Assembly (NCBI GenBank): GCA_910586395.1
Contig: CAJUFX010000001.1
Span: forward strand, 446,733 to 510,732
Length of the DNA: 64,000 nucleotides
Direction of reading: 5' to 3'
Source of the DNA: an uncultured Bacteroidales bacterium
Lineage (GTDB): Bacteria > Bacteroidota > Bacteroidia > Bacteroidales > P3
Made by a program: the position numbers and the translations under genes. Shown in pieces: positions 52,825-61,450 of the stretch (position 1 is its first letter; each line of letters begins with the position of its first letter). The notes beneath the pieces are model-generated. The model was given only the letters and a program-made list of their open reading frames with translations, did no database searches and was not told the DNA's origin.

Positions 52825-55146
52825 TTACTTGCCGCGCAGATATTCGTCGATGGCCTTGGCCGCCTTGCGGGCCGCCCCCATCGCGAGAATAACCGTGGCG
52901 GCACCCGAAACGGCGTCCCCGCCGGCAAATACGCCCGGCCGCGTCGTCGCGCCGTGTTCGTCGGCCACGAGACAGCCGCGCTTGTCGGTCTCCAGACCCG
53001 GCGTGTGCGACGAAATCATCGGGTTGGGCGACGTACCCAACGACATCACGACTTCGTCCACCTCCAGAACGTATTCCGAGCCCGGCACCTCAACGGGGCT
53101 GCGGCGGCCGGAAGCGTCCGGTTCGCCCAGTTCCATCTTGACGCACTTCATGCCCGTTACCCAGCCCTGTTCATTGCCGATGATTTCGACGGGGTTCGTC
53201 AGTTCGAGGAAGTGGATGCCCTCCTCGTGCGCGTGGTGTACCTCTTCCTTACGCGCCGGCATTTCGGCTTCGCTGCGGCGATAGACGATATAGACTTCCG
53301 AACCGAGGCGTTTGGACGTACGCGCGGCGTCCATGGCCACGTTGCCGCCGCCCACGATGGCCACTTTCTTGCCGATGAACACCGGCGTATCGTGGTCGTC
53401 GCGATAGGCTTTCATGAGGTTGGAGCGCGTCAAGAGTTCGTTGGCCGAAAGCACGCCGTTGAGATTCTCGCCCGGAATGCGCATGAACTTGGGCAAGCCC
53501 GCGCCCGAACCGATGAAGACGGCGTCGAAGCCTTCTTCGTTCATCAGATGGTCGATGCTGACCGTCTTGCCGATGATGACGTCGTTTTCAAATACGACGC
53601 CGAGTTTCTTCAGGTTCTCGATTTCGTGCGCCACGATGGCTTTCGGCAGACGGAATTCGGGAATACCGTAAACCAAAACGCCGCCCGACTTGTGCAGGGC
53701 TTCGAAAACGCTGACCTGATAGCCCATCTTGGCCAAGTCGCCGGCGCAGGTCAGACCCGCGGGGCCGGAACCGATGACGGCCACTTTCTGCTTCTTCTTT
53801 TCAGCCGGCTGAACCGGCGTATCGAGCCCATGTTTGCGCGTGTAGTCGGCCACGAAACGTTCGAGTTTGCCGATGGCGATGGGTTGCCCCTTGACGCCCA
53901 ACACGCACTTGCCCTCGCACTGGGTCTCCTGCGGACACACGCGGCCGCAGACGGCCGGCAGGGCGGAGTCGCGCGCGATAACCCGGGCGGCCGCGGCGAA
54001 GTCGCCCAAAGCGACCTGATGGATGAATTCGGGAATATGGATCGACACCGGACACTGCGTCACGCAACCCGGCTTCTTGCATTGCAGACAGCGCGAGGCT
54101 TCGGCCATGGCTTCCTCCACGGTATAGCCGAGGCAGACTTCCTCAAAGTTGTGGCTGCGCACTTCCGGATCCTGCTCCTTAATCGGCACGCGCGTTTTGG
54201 GTTTCTCCACGGGCGGCTTGACGGCTTCGGGCGCCGTCTCGGCCTTGGCGCGCTCGGCCAGGGAGTCTTCCACGGCCGCCGCCAGATTGCAGCGGTGTTC
54301 TTCCGTATTTTTGGCGATTTCGTACTGACGGTACATGCCCTGACGGCGCATGGCCTCGTCGAAATCCACCTGGAAAGCGTCGAATTCAGGCCCGTCCACG
54401 CACGTGAACTTGGTCTTGCCGCCAATCGTCACGCGGCAGGCGCCGCACATGCCGGTTCCATCGACCATGAGGCTGTTGAGGCTGACAATCGTCGGGATGT
54501 TGTAGGCCTTGGTCATCATCGTCACGAATTTCATCATGATCATCGGGCCGATGCAAATCACCTCGTCATATTTCTTGCCTTGGTTGTCGATCAAGTCTTT
54601 CATCAGGTCGGTCACACGGCCGTTGAAGCCGAGCGTGCCGTCGTCGGTACAGAGGTAGAGGTTGCCCGCCACTTCGCGCATCTCGTTCTCCAGCACCATG
54701 AGGTTGGCCGAACGCGCGCCGATGATGACGTCGCAGACAATGCCGTGTTCCTTCATCCAGCGCACCTGCGGATAGACGGGCGCGGCCGCCACCGAGCCGG
54801 CCACAAACAGGATGTTGCGTTTCTTGACTTCTTCCAACGGTTCCTTGACGAATTCCGACGGCTGACCCAACGGGCCCACGACGTCGTGGAAACATTCGCC
54901 CACGTTGAACGCGGCCATCTTCTGCGTGGAGCCGCCGATAACCTGAAACACGATGCGGATCGTGCCTTTCTCGCGGTCGTAGTCGCAGACCGTAAGCGGA
55001 ATACGTTCGCCCGTCTCGCTCGGTACCACAATCAGGAACTGCCCCGGTTGAGCCGAGGCCGCCAAACGCGGCGCATACACGTCCATGCTCACGATCTGAG
55101 CCGACAACTGCGCCTTGTCCAAAATTTCAAACAATTTGTTAGCCAT
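52825..55146 (-). CDS. Fused NfnAB-like oxidoreductase (ferredoxin-NADP reductase subunit plus glutamate synthase small-chain-like subunit)
   Basis: This is a 773-residue flavoprotein. Residues 1-~285 resemble the NfnA / dihydroorotate dehydrogenase electron-transfer subunit: PGQFLIVVPSETGERIPLTV (FAD), LFVAGSVAAAPVYPQ (NAD(P)), and a [2Fe-2S] cysteine set in GTGMCGACRVTIGGKTKFTC. Residues ~330-773 match the NADPH-dependent glutamate synthase small-chain/NfnB family, with [4Fe-4S] cysteines in CLQCKKPGCVTQCP, dinucleotide sites VAVIGSGPAGLTCAG and VAIVGGGNVAMDAAR, and a closing VFAGGDAVSGAATVI. Nfn proteins bifurcate electrons between NADH, ferredoxin and NADPH. Here both subunits are one chain joined by a Pro/Lys-rich linker. 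Substrate use by this protein is inferred. No gltA large subunit is adjacent. Confidence 0.9.
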   Translation of the reverse strand: MANKLFEILDKAQLSAQIVSMDVYAPRLAASAQPGQFLIVVPSETGERIPLTVCDYDREKGTIRIVFQVIGGSTQKMAAFNVGECFHDVVGPLGQPSEFVKEPLEEVKKRNILFVAGSVAAAPVYPQVRWMKEHGIVCDVIIGARSANLMVLENEMREVAGNLYLCTDDGTLGFNGRVTDLMKDLIDNQGKKYDEVICIGPMIMMKFVTMMTKAYNIPTIVSLNSLMVDGTGMCGACRVTIGGKTKFTCVDGPEFDAFQVDFDEAMRRQGMYRQYEIAKNTEEHRCNLAAAVEDSLAERAKAETAPEAVKPPVEKPKTRVPIKEQDPEVRSHNFEEVCLGYTVEEAMAEASRCLQCKKPGCVTQCPVSIHIPEFIHQVALGDFAAAARVIARDSALPAVCGRVCPQETQCEGKCVLGVKGQPIAIGKLERFVADYTRKHGLDTPVQPAEKKKQKVAVIGSGPAGLTCAGDLAKMGYQVSVFEALHKSGGVLVYGIPEFRLPKAIVAHEIENLKKLGVVFENDVIIGKTVSIDHLMNEEGFDAVFIGSGAGLPKFMRIPGENLNGVLSANELLTRSNLMKAYRDDHDTPVFIGKKVAIVGGGNVAMDAARTSKRLGSEVYIVYRRSEAEMPARKEEVHHAHEEGIHFLELTNPVEIIGNEQGWVTGMKCVKMELGEPDASGRRSPVEVPGSEYVLEVDEVVMSLGTSPNPMISSHTPGLETDKRGCLVADEHGATTRPGVFAGGDAVSGAATVILAMGAARKAAKAIDEYLRGK

Positions 55147-55158
55147 ATTTTTATGTTT

Positions 55159-57228
55159 TTATCTTTTCTTACTCTTACGGGCGGGCTTACCGGCCGACCG
55201 ACCGTAGCCGCCGGTCTGACGCGCCTTGTCCACGGCTTTCTGCGCCCGTTTGGCGCCGCCTTTCTTCTTCGCGCCCTTTTCCCAGCCGTCGTTCCAACCG
55301 CCGTCCTGAGGCCATGCGCCGGACGCCCAGGGATCCTCGCCCCAAGCCTCCTTGTTCCAAGCCTTCTTGCCTTTGGGCTCGGACTTATCCCACGCGCTGC
55401 CATCCACAAACGCCATCCAGTCTTTCTTGCCGCCACGGGACTTACGTTCGGAGCGGTCGGTACGTTCGGAGCGGCCGGCATATCCGTCATGTTCGCCGCG
55501 TTCCTTGCGGCCGCCTCTTCCGGGGTGTTCGCCGCGTCCGGCACGTTCGGCGCGTTCGCCGTAAGCGCCGCCGCGCCGTTTGCTTCTGTCCGGACCGTCG
55601 CCGCGTTCGCCCGGCTCCTGCCCGTTCGCCACCTCGGCAAACACCTTGCGGTCTTTATAGACGGCGCCGCCCAAGGCCTGCACCGCCTGTCCGGCGTAAA
55701 CCGACGGAATCTCCACGAACGAACACGTCTTGCGCAGGTCGATGCGGCCCACGCGCATGTCGCGGTCCTTGACGTAATCGTTCAACAGGCCGATGAGGTT
55801 CTGCGGCTTGATGCCGTCCATGTGACCGAGGTTGATGAACAGCCGTACGAAATCGCCGCGGTCGCCCCGGTCGCCCGACCGTTTCTCGCGCGTCGCCTCC
55901 ACGCTCATGTCGCGTACCTCGGGCGCATTGCGGTAATAGTTCAGGAAACGGTTGAACTCCAACGCCACGAAACGCTGGATCAACTCCTCCTTGCTCAGCG
56001 GCTGCAGCTTCTCGTAAATGGCCGGCAGATAGGTTTCCAGTTCTTCGGCCGCCAAATCCACGCCCAACATGCGTTCGGCCTGAAAAAGCACCTGCTTGCC
56101 GCATATCTCCTCGCCGCTCGGCAGCTGTTTCAATTCGAACGACTTGTGAATCGTCTTTTCAATCTCCTTGATGCGCGATTTTTCACGCGTCGTGATGAGC
56201 GCGATCGAGACGCCCGTGGCCGAAGCCCGTCCCGTCCGTCCGCTGCGGTGCGTGTATTGCTCCACATCGTCCGGCAGGTTGTAGTTGAGCACATGCGTCA
56301 GGTTGTTCACGTCCAAACCGCGCGCCGCCACATCCGTCGCCACGAGCAGCTGCAGGTTCTTAAGCCGGAAACGGCTCATCGCGTTGTCGCGCTGCGCCTG
56401 CGACAAATCGCCGTGCAGGGCGTCGGCATTGTAGCCGTCCTGTATAAGTTTTTCCGCCACTTCCTGCGTCTCGCGCCGGGTGCGGCAGAAAATAATCGAA
56501 TAAATCTCCGGATAATAGTCGATTATCCGCTTCAACGCCAAATAGCGTTCTTTGGCCTGCACCATGTAATAATGGTGCGTCACGTTGGCCGAGCCTTCGT
56601 TGCGGCGGCCGATCGTCACCTCGGCCGGATCGGTCATGTAACGGCCGGTCATGGCGCGTATCTCCTTGGGCATCGTGGCCGAAAACAGCCACGTATGCTT
56701 ATCCTGCGGCGTATAGGCCAAAATGCCGTCCAACTCGTCGCGGAAGCCCATGTGCAGCATCTCGTCGGCCTCGTCAAAAACCACCGTGTTGATATGCGAC
56801 AAATCCAGCTTGCCGCGCCGCAAGATGTCGAGCATACGGCCGGGCGTGGCCACGACGACCTTCAGCCCGCGTTCTATCTCCGACATCTGCCGTTCTATGC
56901 TCGCCCCGCCATAGACCGCGCCGATCTTGACGCCGGGCAGGTGCGCCGCCATTTTCTCCATGTCGGTCGCTATCTGCAGACACAGTTCCCGCGTCGGGCT
57001 CAACACCAGAGCCTCCACCTGCCGGTTCGTCGGGTCGAGCCGTTGCAAAATCGGCAGGCCGAAAGCCGCCGTCTTGCCTGTCCCCGTCTGCGCCAAGGCG
57101 ATGAGGTCGGTCGGTTGTTCCAACAATAACGGAATGACCTGTTCCTGTACCGGCATGGCTTCTTTAAATCCCAAGTCCGATACGGCGGTCAACAATTCCG
57201 CCTTCAAATTCAATTCTTCAAATTTCAT
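55159..57228 (-). CDS. DEAD-box RNA helicase (DeaD/CsdA-like) with basic tail
   Basis: This 689-residue ATP-dependent RNA helicase opens with FEELNLKAELL and a Q motif, then ALAQTGTGKTAAFGLPIL (Walker A), PTREL, FDEADEMLHMGF (DEAD), LFSATMP, the helicase C motif VATDVAARGLDV and HRSGRTGRASATG. A DbpA-like RNA-binding domain lies at about residues 475-550. The last ~130 residues are Arg/Gly/Lys-rich, with tandem GERG and RSER elements, suggesting RNA contacts. It probably remodels ribosomal or mRNA structures, especially in the cold. It precedes the NfnAB-like gene by only 12 bp and follows lnt closely. The exact orthology is not settled. Confidence 0.94.
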   Translation of the reverse strand: MKFEELNLKAELLTAVSDLGFKEAMPVQEQVIPLLLEQPTDLIALAQTGTGKTAAFGLPILQRLDPTNRQVEALVLSPTRELCLQIATDMEKMAAHLPGVKIGAVYGGASIERQMSEIERGLKVVVATPGRMLDILRRGKLDLSHINTVVFDEADEMLHMGFRDELDGILAYTPQDKHTWLFSATMPKEIRAMTGRYMTDPAEVTIGRRNEGSANVTHHYYMVQAKERYLALKRIIDYYPEIYSIIFCRTRRETQEVAEKLIQDGYNADALHGDLSQAQRDNAMSRFRLKNLQLLVATDVAARGLDVNNLTHVLNYNLPDDVEQYTHRSGRTGRASATGVSIALITTREKSRIKEIEKTIHKSFELKQLPSGEEICGKQVLFQAERMLGVDLAAEELETYLPAIYEKLQPLSKEELIQRFVALEFNRFLNYYRNAPEVRDMSVEATREKRSGDRGDRGDFVRLFINLGHMDGIKPQNLIGLLNDYVKDRDMRVGRIDLRKTCSFVEIPSVYAGQAVQALGGAVYKDRKVFAEVANGQEPGERGDGPDRSKRRGGAYGERAERAGRGEHPGRGGRKERGEHDGYAGRSERTDRSERKSRGGKKDWMAFVDGSAWDKSEPKGKKAWNKEAWGEDPWASGAWPQDGGWNDGWEKGAKKKGGAKRAQKAVDKARQTGGYGRSAGKPARKSKKR

Positions 57229-57235
57229 AGATTTT

Positions 57236-59014
57236 CTATCCTCTCTTTACTATCCGCAAAACAAGACCTCCTAACAACAGCAACAGAGAGATAGGTCCGA
57301 ACGTCCGCCCTAAAATATCACCGTAACGGCTATAAAAAGTAAGTTCGCGATTGATTTTCATATTATGTTTAATGACGGCGGGTTCCCAATAGGCCGTGCG
57401 TTGCAGCACGTCGCCCCGCTGGGAAATAAAGGCCGAGATACCCGTATTGGCCGAACGGGCGATGTCACGCCGGTTCTCGATGGCCCGCAGACGCGCGTAT
57501 TCGGCATGTTGCCGGTGTCCCGGCGTGTCTCCCCACCAGCCGTCGTTGGTGGAGATAAACAGCAGTTCGGCGCCGTTGCGGCAGAAGCCCGTCACATAGT
57601 CGCCGAAAATGGACTCGTAGCAGATGACGTCGGCGTAGCGGACCGTGTCGCCCGGCCGCTCCGAACGGAACACCTCAGGCTCCGCATCCGTCCCCAGCGT
57701 GCCGACGATGCCGCCCAAGTCGATCGCCCATTTCTCCAAAAAGCCGATTCTATCGACCAGCGGCATGATTTCCACGGCCGGCGTCAGTTTGGATTTGTGA
57801 CGCAGGCGGAAACCGGCCGCAGACGGCAAAGCCTGTTGCGGAGATACAGTTGCGGCGGCCGATACGTCCGTCGAAACCGCTGACGGAACAACCGCTGACG
57901 GAACGACCGAAGCCGTATCGATGACCATGACCGTATTATGCGCCAGATAATAGAGCGTGTTGTGCCCGTAGAGGCCCGGCCGCTTGCGCACGCCGCGCGT
58001 CGCCGAATCTTCGGGCGCGAGTTGGCTGTAGGTGGAGATGCCGGCCACGACCGACAGGCCGGGATAGTCGTTCAGGAAGCCGCGGATTTCGGCCACGCTC
58101 GGCGAGTTCGCCAACTTGTGTTCCCAAACGTACTCCTGTATCATGCTTTCGGGCGTGACGAGGAAGCGGGTCTGCGGACCCAACGCATATTCGCCCAAAA
58201 ACAGCATGCGCCGGACCGCCTCCACCGGCGGGATGTCGTATTGTTCCCCGTACGGGTCTATGTTCGGCTGCACGACCACGGTCTCGACTTGCCGCCCCGC
58301 GCTCCGGTAATGCGCGTACCGCCACATCGAACCGCCCACGGGCAGCAGGATGGCGAGGCAGACCGCCACGGCCTTGACCGTCCGCTCGCGCTTGGGCGCG
58401 GCGGCCACCGTGGCCTTGCACCATGCCAAAAACAACATGTTGACGAGCAACACCCACAGGCTGCCGCCCGACGTGCCCGTGTATTCGTACCACTGCACCC
58501 AGGCCGGCTGCGTGGCGAACACGTTGCCGAGCGTGAGCCACGGCCACGCGATATCCCAGATATGGTGGATGTACTCGAACGCGATCCAATAGACGACGAG
58601 CACGCCACCGCGCGCGCTGTGCAACGGCAGCCGTCGCGTCGTGGCATGATAGAGCCAGAACACCGTCGCCATGAGCAGCGCGTTGGCCACCCAAGCCAAG
58701 GCCGCCGCGGGCGTGGAATTCCATATCCAATACGTGGTCAGGACGTTCCAAATCAAAAACGCGGTCAGGGCATAGAGGAAAACGCGGTAACGCCGCGGCT
58801 TGACGGGAGCGTCACCGGCCTGTCCTGCGGCCGTGGATCCGGCAACCGCCTTGCGCCGGCGATAGACATAGTCTTCCGCCCACAGCAGCGGCACCCACGC
58901 GACAAACGCCAAAGGCGTAAAGCCACGCGCCGGCCAGGCCGCGGCCAGCATCAGCCCCGTCGCGGCGGCCGCCGCCCAAAACATCCACGATTTTACCTGA
59001 ATCGATTGCTTCAT
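57236..59014 (-). CDS. lnt: Apolipoprotein N-acyltransferase
   Basis: This 592-residue inner-membrane enzyme adds the third acyl chain to lipoproteins. About six to seven hydrophobic helices fill residues 10-215. The nitrilase-like domain follows, with the catalytic Glu in TPESMIQEYVWE, the Lys in RHKSKLTPAVEIMP and the nucleophilic Cys in VICYESIFGDY. Also typical are NIDPYGEQYD and NDGWWGDTPGHRQH. A Val/Ser/Ala/Pro-rich insert separates VIDTAS from the catalytic Lys segment. The start at 59014 (MKQSIQVK) is preferred; an upstream ATG at 59038 adds eight residues. It ends 7 bp before the DEAD-box gene. Confidence 0.94.
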   Translation of the reverse strand: MKQSIQVKSWMFWAAAAATGLMLAAAWPARGFTPLAFVAWVPLLWAEDYVYRRRKAVAGSTAAGQAGDAPVKPRRYRVFLYALTAFLIWNVLTTYWIWNSTPAAALAWVANALLMATVFWLYHATTRRLPLHSARGGVLVVYWIAFEYIHHIWDIAWPWLTLGNVFATQPAWVQWYEYTGTSGGSLWVLLVNMLFLAWCKATVAAAPKRERTVKAVAVCLAILLPVGGSMWRYAHYRSAGRQVETVVVQPNIDPYGEQYDIPPVEAVRRMLFLGEYALGPQTRFLVTPESMIQEYVWEHKLANSPSVAEIRGFLNDYPGLSVVAGISTYSQLAPEDSATRGVRKRPGLYGHNTLYYLAHNTVMVIDTASVVPSAVVPSAVSTDVSAAATVSPQQALPSAAGFRLRHKSKLTPAVEIMPLVDRIGFLEKWAIDLGGIVGTLGTDAEPEVFRSERPGDTVRYADVICYESIFGDYVTGFCRNGAELLFISTNDGWWGDTPGHRQHAEYARLRAIENRRDIARSANTGISAFISQRGDVLQRTAYWEPAVIKHNMKINRELTFYSRYGDILGRTFGPISLLLLLGGLVLRIVKRG

Positions 59015-59096
59015 CCCATAATGCGAATATGCCGACATGCACGCGTCCGTGTGAAGGCGCGCCGCATGCCGGCCCTTGTTCCGACGAGGCGCGGCC

Positions 59097-59990
59097 TTAA
59101 GCCAGCTGCACCGTACCCGCGCTTACCGCCAGTTCCGGCGCGATTTTCTTGGCCAAGCCCTGCAACACCGAGCCGGGGCCCACTTCAATCATTTCCGTCG
59201 CGCCGTCCGCCGCCATGTTGCGGACGATTTCCGTCCAACGTACGGGCGACGTCAGTTGCGCCACCAAATTGGCCTTGATGTCGGCCGGATCGGTAAACGG
59301 ACGCGCGTTCACATTCTGATAGACCGGGCAGACCGGCGTATGAAACTGCGTGCTCTCGATGGCCTGCGCCAGTTCCACGCGCGCCGGCTCCATGAGCGGC
59401 GAGTGGAAAGCGCCGCCCACCTTAAGCGGCAACGCCCGCTTGGCCCCCGCGGCCTTGCAGGCCTCGCAAGCCTGTTCGATGCCCTTCATGCTGCCCGAAA
59501 TAACGAGCTGGCCGGGGCTGTTGTAATTGGCCGGCACGACGACCTCGCCCTGGATGCCGGCGCAGATTTCCTCTATCTTGGCGTCGTCCAAGCCGATGAT
59601 GGCCGCCATCGTGGAGGGATTCATCTCGCAGGCTTTCTGCATCGCGTTGGCCCGTTTGGAAACCAGCACGAGCGCGTCTTCGAAGTTCAACGCCCGGTTG
59701 GCCACCAAAGCCGAAAATTCGCCGAGGGAGTGACCGCCCACCATGTCGGGTTTGAAATCCGGCAGACAGGCCGCCAGAATGACCGAATGCAGGAAGACCG
59801 CCGGCTGCGTCACTTTCGTCTGTTTCAAATCTTCGTCGGTGCCGGCAAACATGAGGTCGGTAATGCGGAAGCCGAGGATGTCGTTGGCTTTTTCAAACAT
59901 CTCTTTCGCCTGAGGATAAGCCTCGTACAGATCCTTTCCCATGCCCACGAACTGTGCGCCCTGTCCCGGGAATACGTATGCTCTTTTCAT
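59097..59990 (-). CDS. fabD: Malonyl-CoA:ACP transacylase
   Basis: This 297-residue enzyme loads malonate onto acyl carrier protein for fatty-acid synthesis. It opens with FPGQGAQFVGMGKDLYE; the active-site Ser is in VGGHSLGEFSAL and the catalytic His in VGGAFHSPLMEPAR. The closing MIEVGPGSVLQGLAKKI is also typical. The length is normal. It has its own promoter at 60020-60051 and is divergent from the small exported protein at 60149. Confidence 0.97.
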   Translation of the reverse strand: MKRAYVFPGQGAQFVGMGKDLYEAYPQAKEMFEKANDILGFRITDLMFAGTDEDLKQTKVTQPAVFLHSVILAACLPDFKPDMVGGHSLGEFSALVANRALNFEDALVLVSKRANAMQKACEMNPSTMAAIIGLDDAKIEEICAGIQGEVVVPANYNSPGQLVISGSMKGIEQACEACKAAGAKRALPLKVGGAFHSPLMEPARVELAQAIESTQFHTPVCPVYQNVNARPFTDPADIKANLVAQLTSPVRWTEIVRNMAADGATEMIEVGPGSVLQGLAKKIAPELAVSAGTVQLA

Positions 59991-60019
59991 TGTTATTGGT
60001 TTATCAATAATTTAACTGA

Positions 60020-60051
60020 CAAAGGTAGTGCAAATCGGGCGCAATAGCAAA
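60020..60051 (-). promoter_or_regulatory. Promoter of fabD
   Basis: On the minus strand TTTG (60051-60048), 20 bases, then TACCTTTG (60027-60020). It is a full consensus match, 30 bp upstream of the start codon. Confidence 0.8.
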
Positions 60052-60090
60052 TACGGAACCAAGTTTCATACCGCCACCCATTTTTTCCGC

Positions 60091-60121
60091 TTGCTATTTT
60101 CTTTGAATTGCCTTACCTTTG
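60091..60121 (+). promoter_or_regulatory. Promoter of the 60149 gene
   Basis: TTG (60091-60093), 20 bases, then TACCTTTG (60114-60121). It is divergent from the fabD promoter. Confidence 0.8.
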
Positions 60122-60148
60122 CAAGGTTGACACGGTATGTTTTGGCTT

Positions 60149-60622
60149 ATGAAAAAGTTAAACTATCTTCTTGCATTATTTGTCAGTGCCTGTGCACTTT
60201 GCCTTGCGGGTTCGCATGATCGGGTTCATGCGCAAAGTTCTTATATCGACCTGACCATCGTGGAGTCCGTGGATTACAATAAACCGCTCGGCACATTCTC
60301 CCGGGAAGCTTTCGACGACGCATTCCGCGTCGCGTCCCTGGACGGGGACGAATACGAACCGGATCTGGACCGCGCGCTCGTCATGTTCATCAACCTGTTG
60401 CAGCCGGAACGTTCCTATATCATCCAACACGAACCGACTTACTATTTCGTATTCCAATACAACAAGAAAGTAGGCAACTACTTGGTGATGAACAACAGTA
60501 TAGGCGAAAAGAACGAGGCCATCTACGTGGATACGTTCTCCGAAGCCCAATACGAAATGCTGAAACTGCTGCAAGTGTTCTACAGCAGCACGCCCGTCCT
60601 TTCGGTGGAAGAATACCGATAG
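60149..60622 (+). CDS. Small exported protein, function unknown
   Basis: This is a 157-residue protein with a cleavable signal peptide (MKKLNYLLALFVSACALCLA, ending near VHAQ). The mature chain is acidic and contains the segments IDLTIVESVDYNKPL, ALVMFINLLQPERSYII, YYFVFQYNKKVGNYLVMN and AQYEMLKLLQVFYSS. No domain was recognised. The ATG at 60149 is preferred to 60137 because it directly precedes the lysine-rich signal start. It has its own promoter and a strong terminator, so it is a single-gene unit. Confidence 0.78.
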   Translation: MKKLNYLLALFVSACALCLAGSHDRVHAQSSYIDLTIVESVDYNKPLGTFSREAFDDAFRVASLDGDEYEPDLDRALVMFINLLQPERSYIIQHEPTYYFVFQYNKKVGNYLVMNNSIGEKNEAIYVDTFSEAQYEMLKLLQVFYSSTPVLSVEEYR

Positions 60623-60672
60623 ATTCCGGTTCCCCGGGTCTCCCGGGTCTTAGGGTCTCCGGTCCGATATGC

Positions 60673-60713
60673 AAAACCTCCCGTTCCAATAGAATAGAAG
60701 AGCGGGAGGTTTT
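60673..60713 (+). terminator. Terminator of the 60149 gene
   Basis: AAAACCTCCCG (60673-60683) and CGGGAGGTTTT (60703-60713) form an 11-bp stem followed by TGTTTTT. It is a strong intrinsic terminator. Confidence 0.93.
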
Positions 60714-60716
60714 TGT

Positions 60717-60883
60717 TTTTCAGCGTGAACCCTGCGTTTTCAGCGTGAACCCTGCGGGGCATCGAACCGCCCCGGCGCGCGATGCGGATGTAAACCTTGG
60801 TTTTCTTCGGATGTGGCGCGGGATTCCGAGCCGGATTTTCGCGGGTTTCTTCGGATTTGGCGCGGGATTCCGAGCCGGATTTT
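60717..60883. repeat. Two unrelated short direct repeats in the gap before folB
   Basis: A 20-bp word is repeated exactly in tandem at 60717-60736 and 60737-60756. A 37-bp word is repeated with one difference at 60803-60839 and 60847-60883 (44-bp period). The remainder of this 271-bp gap holds only the terminator. These look like slippage duplications. Confidence 0.85.
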
Positions 60884-60893
60884 GGGGCGGGAA

Positions 60894-61262
60894 CTATCGC
60901 GACGCCTCCAACGTGACATTCACTTCCCGTATCTTCTCCCCTATCGGCGGATTGAGTTTCGCCACCTTGACCTTGATGCCGCATACCTGCGGGAAATCGG
61001 CCATCACGGCATCGCGGATGCGGGCGGCCACATGCTCGATGAGTTTGGACGGTATCATGACCTGCGCCTTGACCCGGTCATAAATCTCGACATAATTCAC
61101 GGTACCGGCCATGTCGTCCCGTGCCTCGGCCGCCGACGTATCGACGGTCAGATAAATATCGACCCTGAAATTCGTGCCGATCAACGTCTCTTCCTTGAAA
61201 CAGCCGTGATAGGCATAGAAATCCATGCCCTCCACGGCGATTGTCGTCAATTGTCTTTGCAT
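60894..61262 (-). CDS. folB: Dihydroneopterin aldolase
   Basis: This 122-residue folate-pathway enzyme converts 7,8-dihydroneopterin to 6-hydroxymethyl-dihydropterin. Family marks are VEGMDFYAYHGCFKEETLIG near the N-terminus (with the substrate-binding Glu), TVNYVEIYDRV, LIEHVAARI and the catalytic-type Lys in VKVAKLNPPI. The start at 61262 (MQRQLTT) has a GGAAGAG site and gives the usual length; a much longer open frame upstream is noncoding by composition. It lies downstream of queA on the same strand with a 188-bp gap that shows nothing else recognisable. Confidence 0.93.
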   Translation of the reverse strand: MQRQLTTIAVEGMDFYAYHGCFKEETLIGTNFRVDIYLTVDTSAAEARDDMAGTVNYVEIYDRVKAQVMIPSKLIEHVAARIRDAVMADFPQVCGIKVKVAKLNPPIGEKIREVNVTLEASR

Positions 61263-61450
61263 CTCTTCCTTTATAAAAATAATATGTTCTGCCGCGCTGT
61301 AAGGCAAAATCCGTTGCAGAGGGCTAATAGCCGCGTGGGCCATGAGCCGTCGGCGTTCCCGAAGGGACATCCGCGGCGACGAACCGCAGTCCCGGAGGGA
61401 AGCGAGGCGGCGAAAAGCGTAAGCCGCAGGTGGGCACACGCCAAGCGGCG

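Noticed and set aside
52132..57129. A 1665-codon open frame on the plus strand
   Set aside because: It is antisense to ppk1, the NfnAB-like gene and the DEAD-box helicase at once. Its composition is that of a shadow frame.
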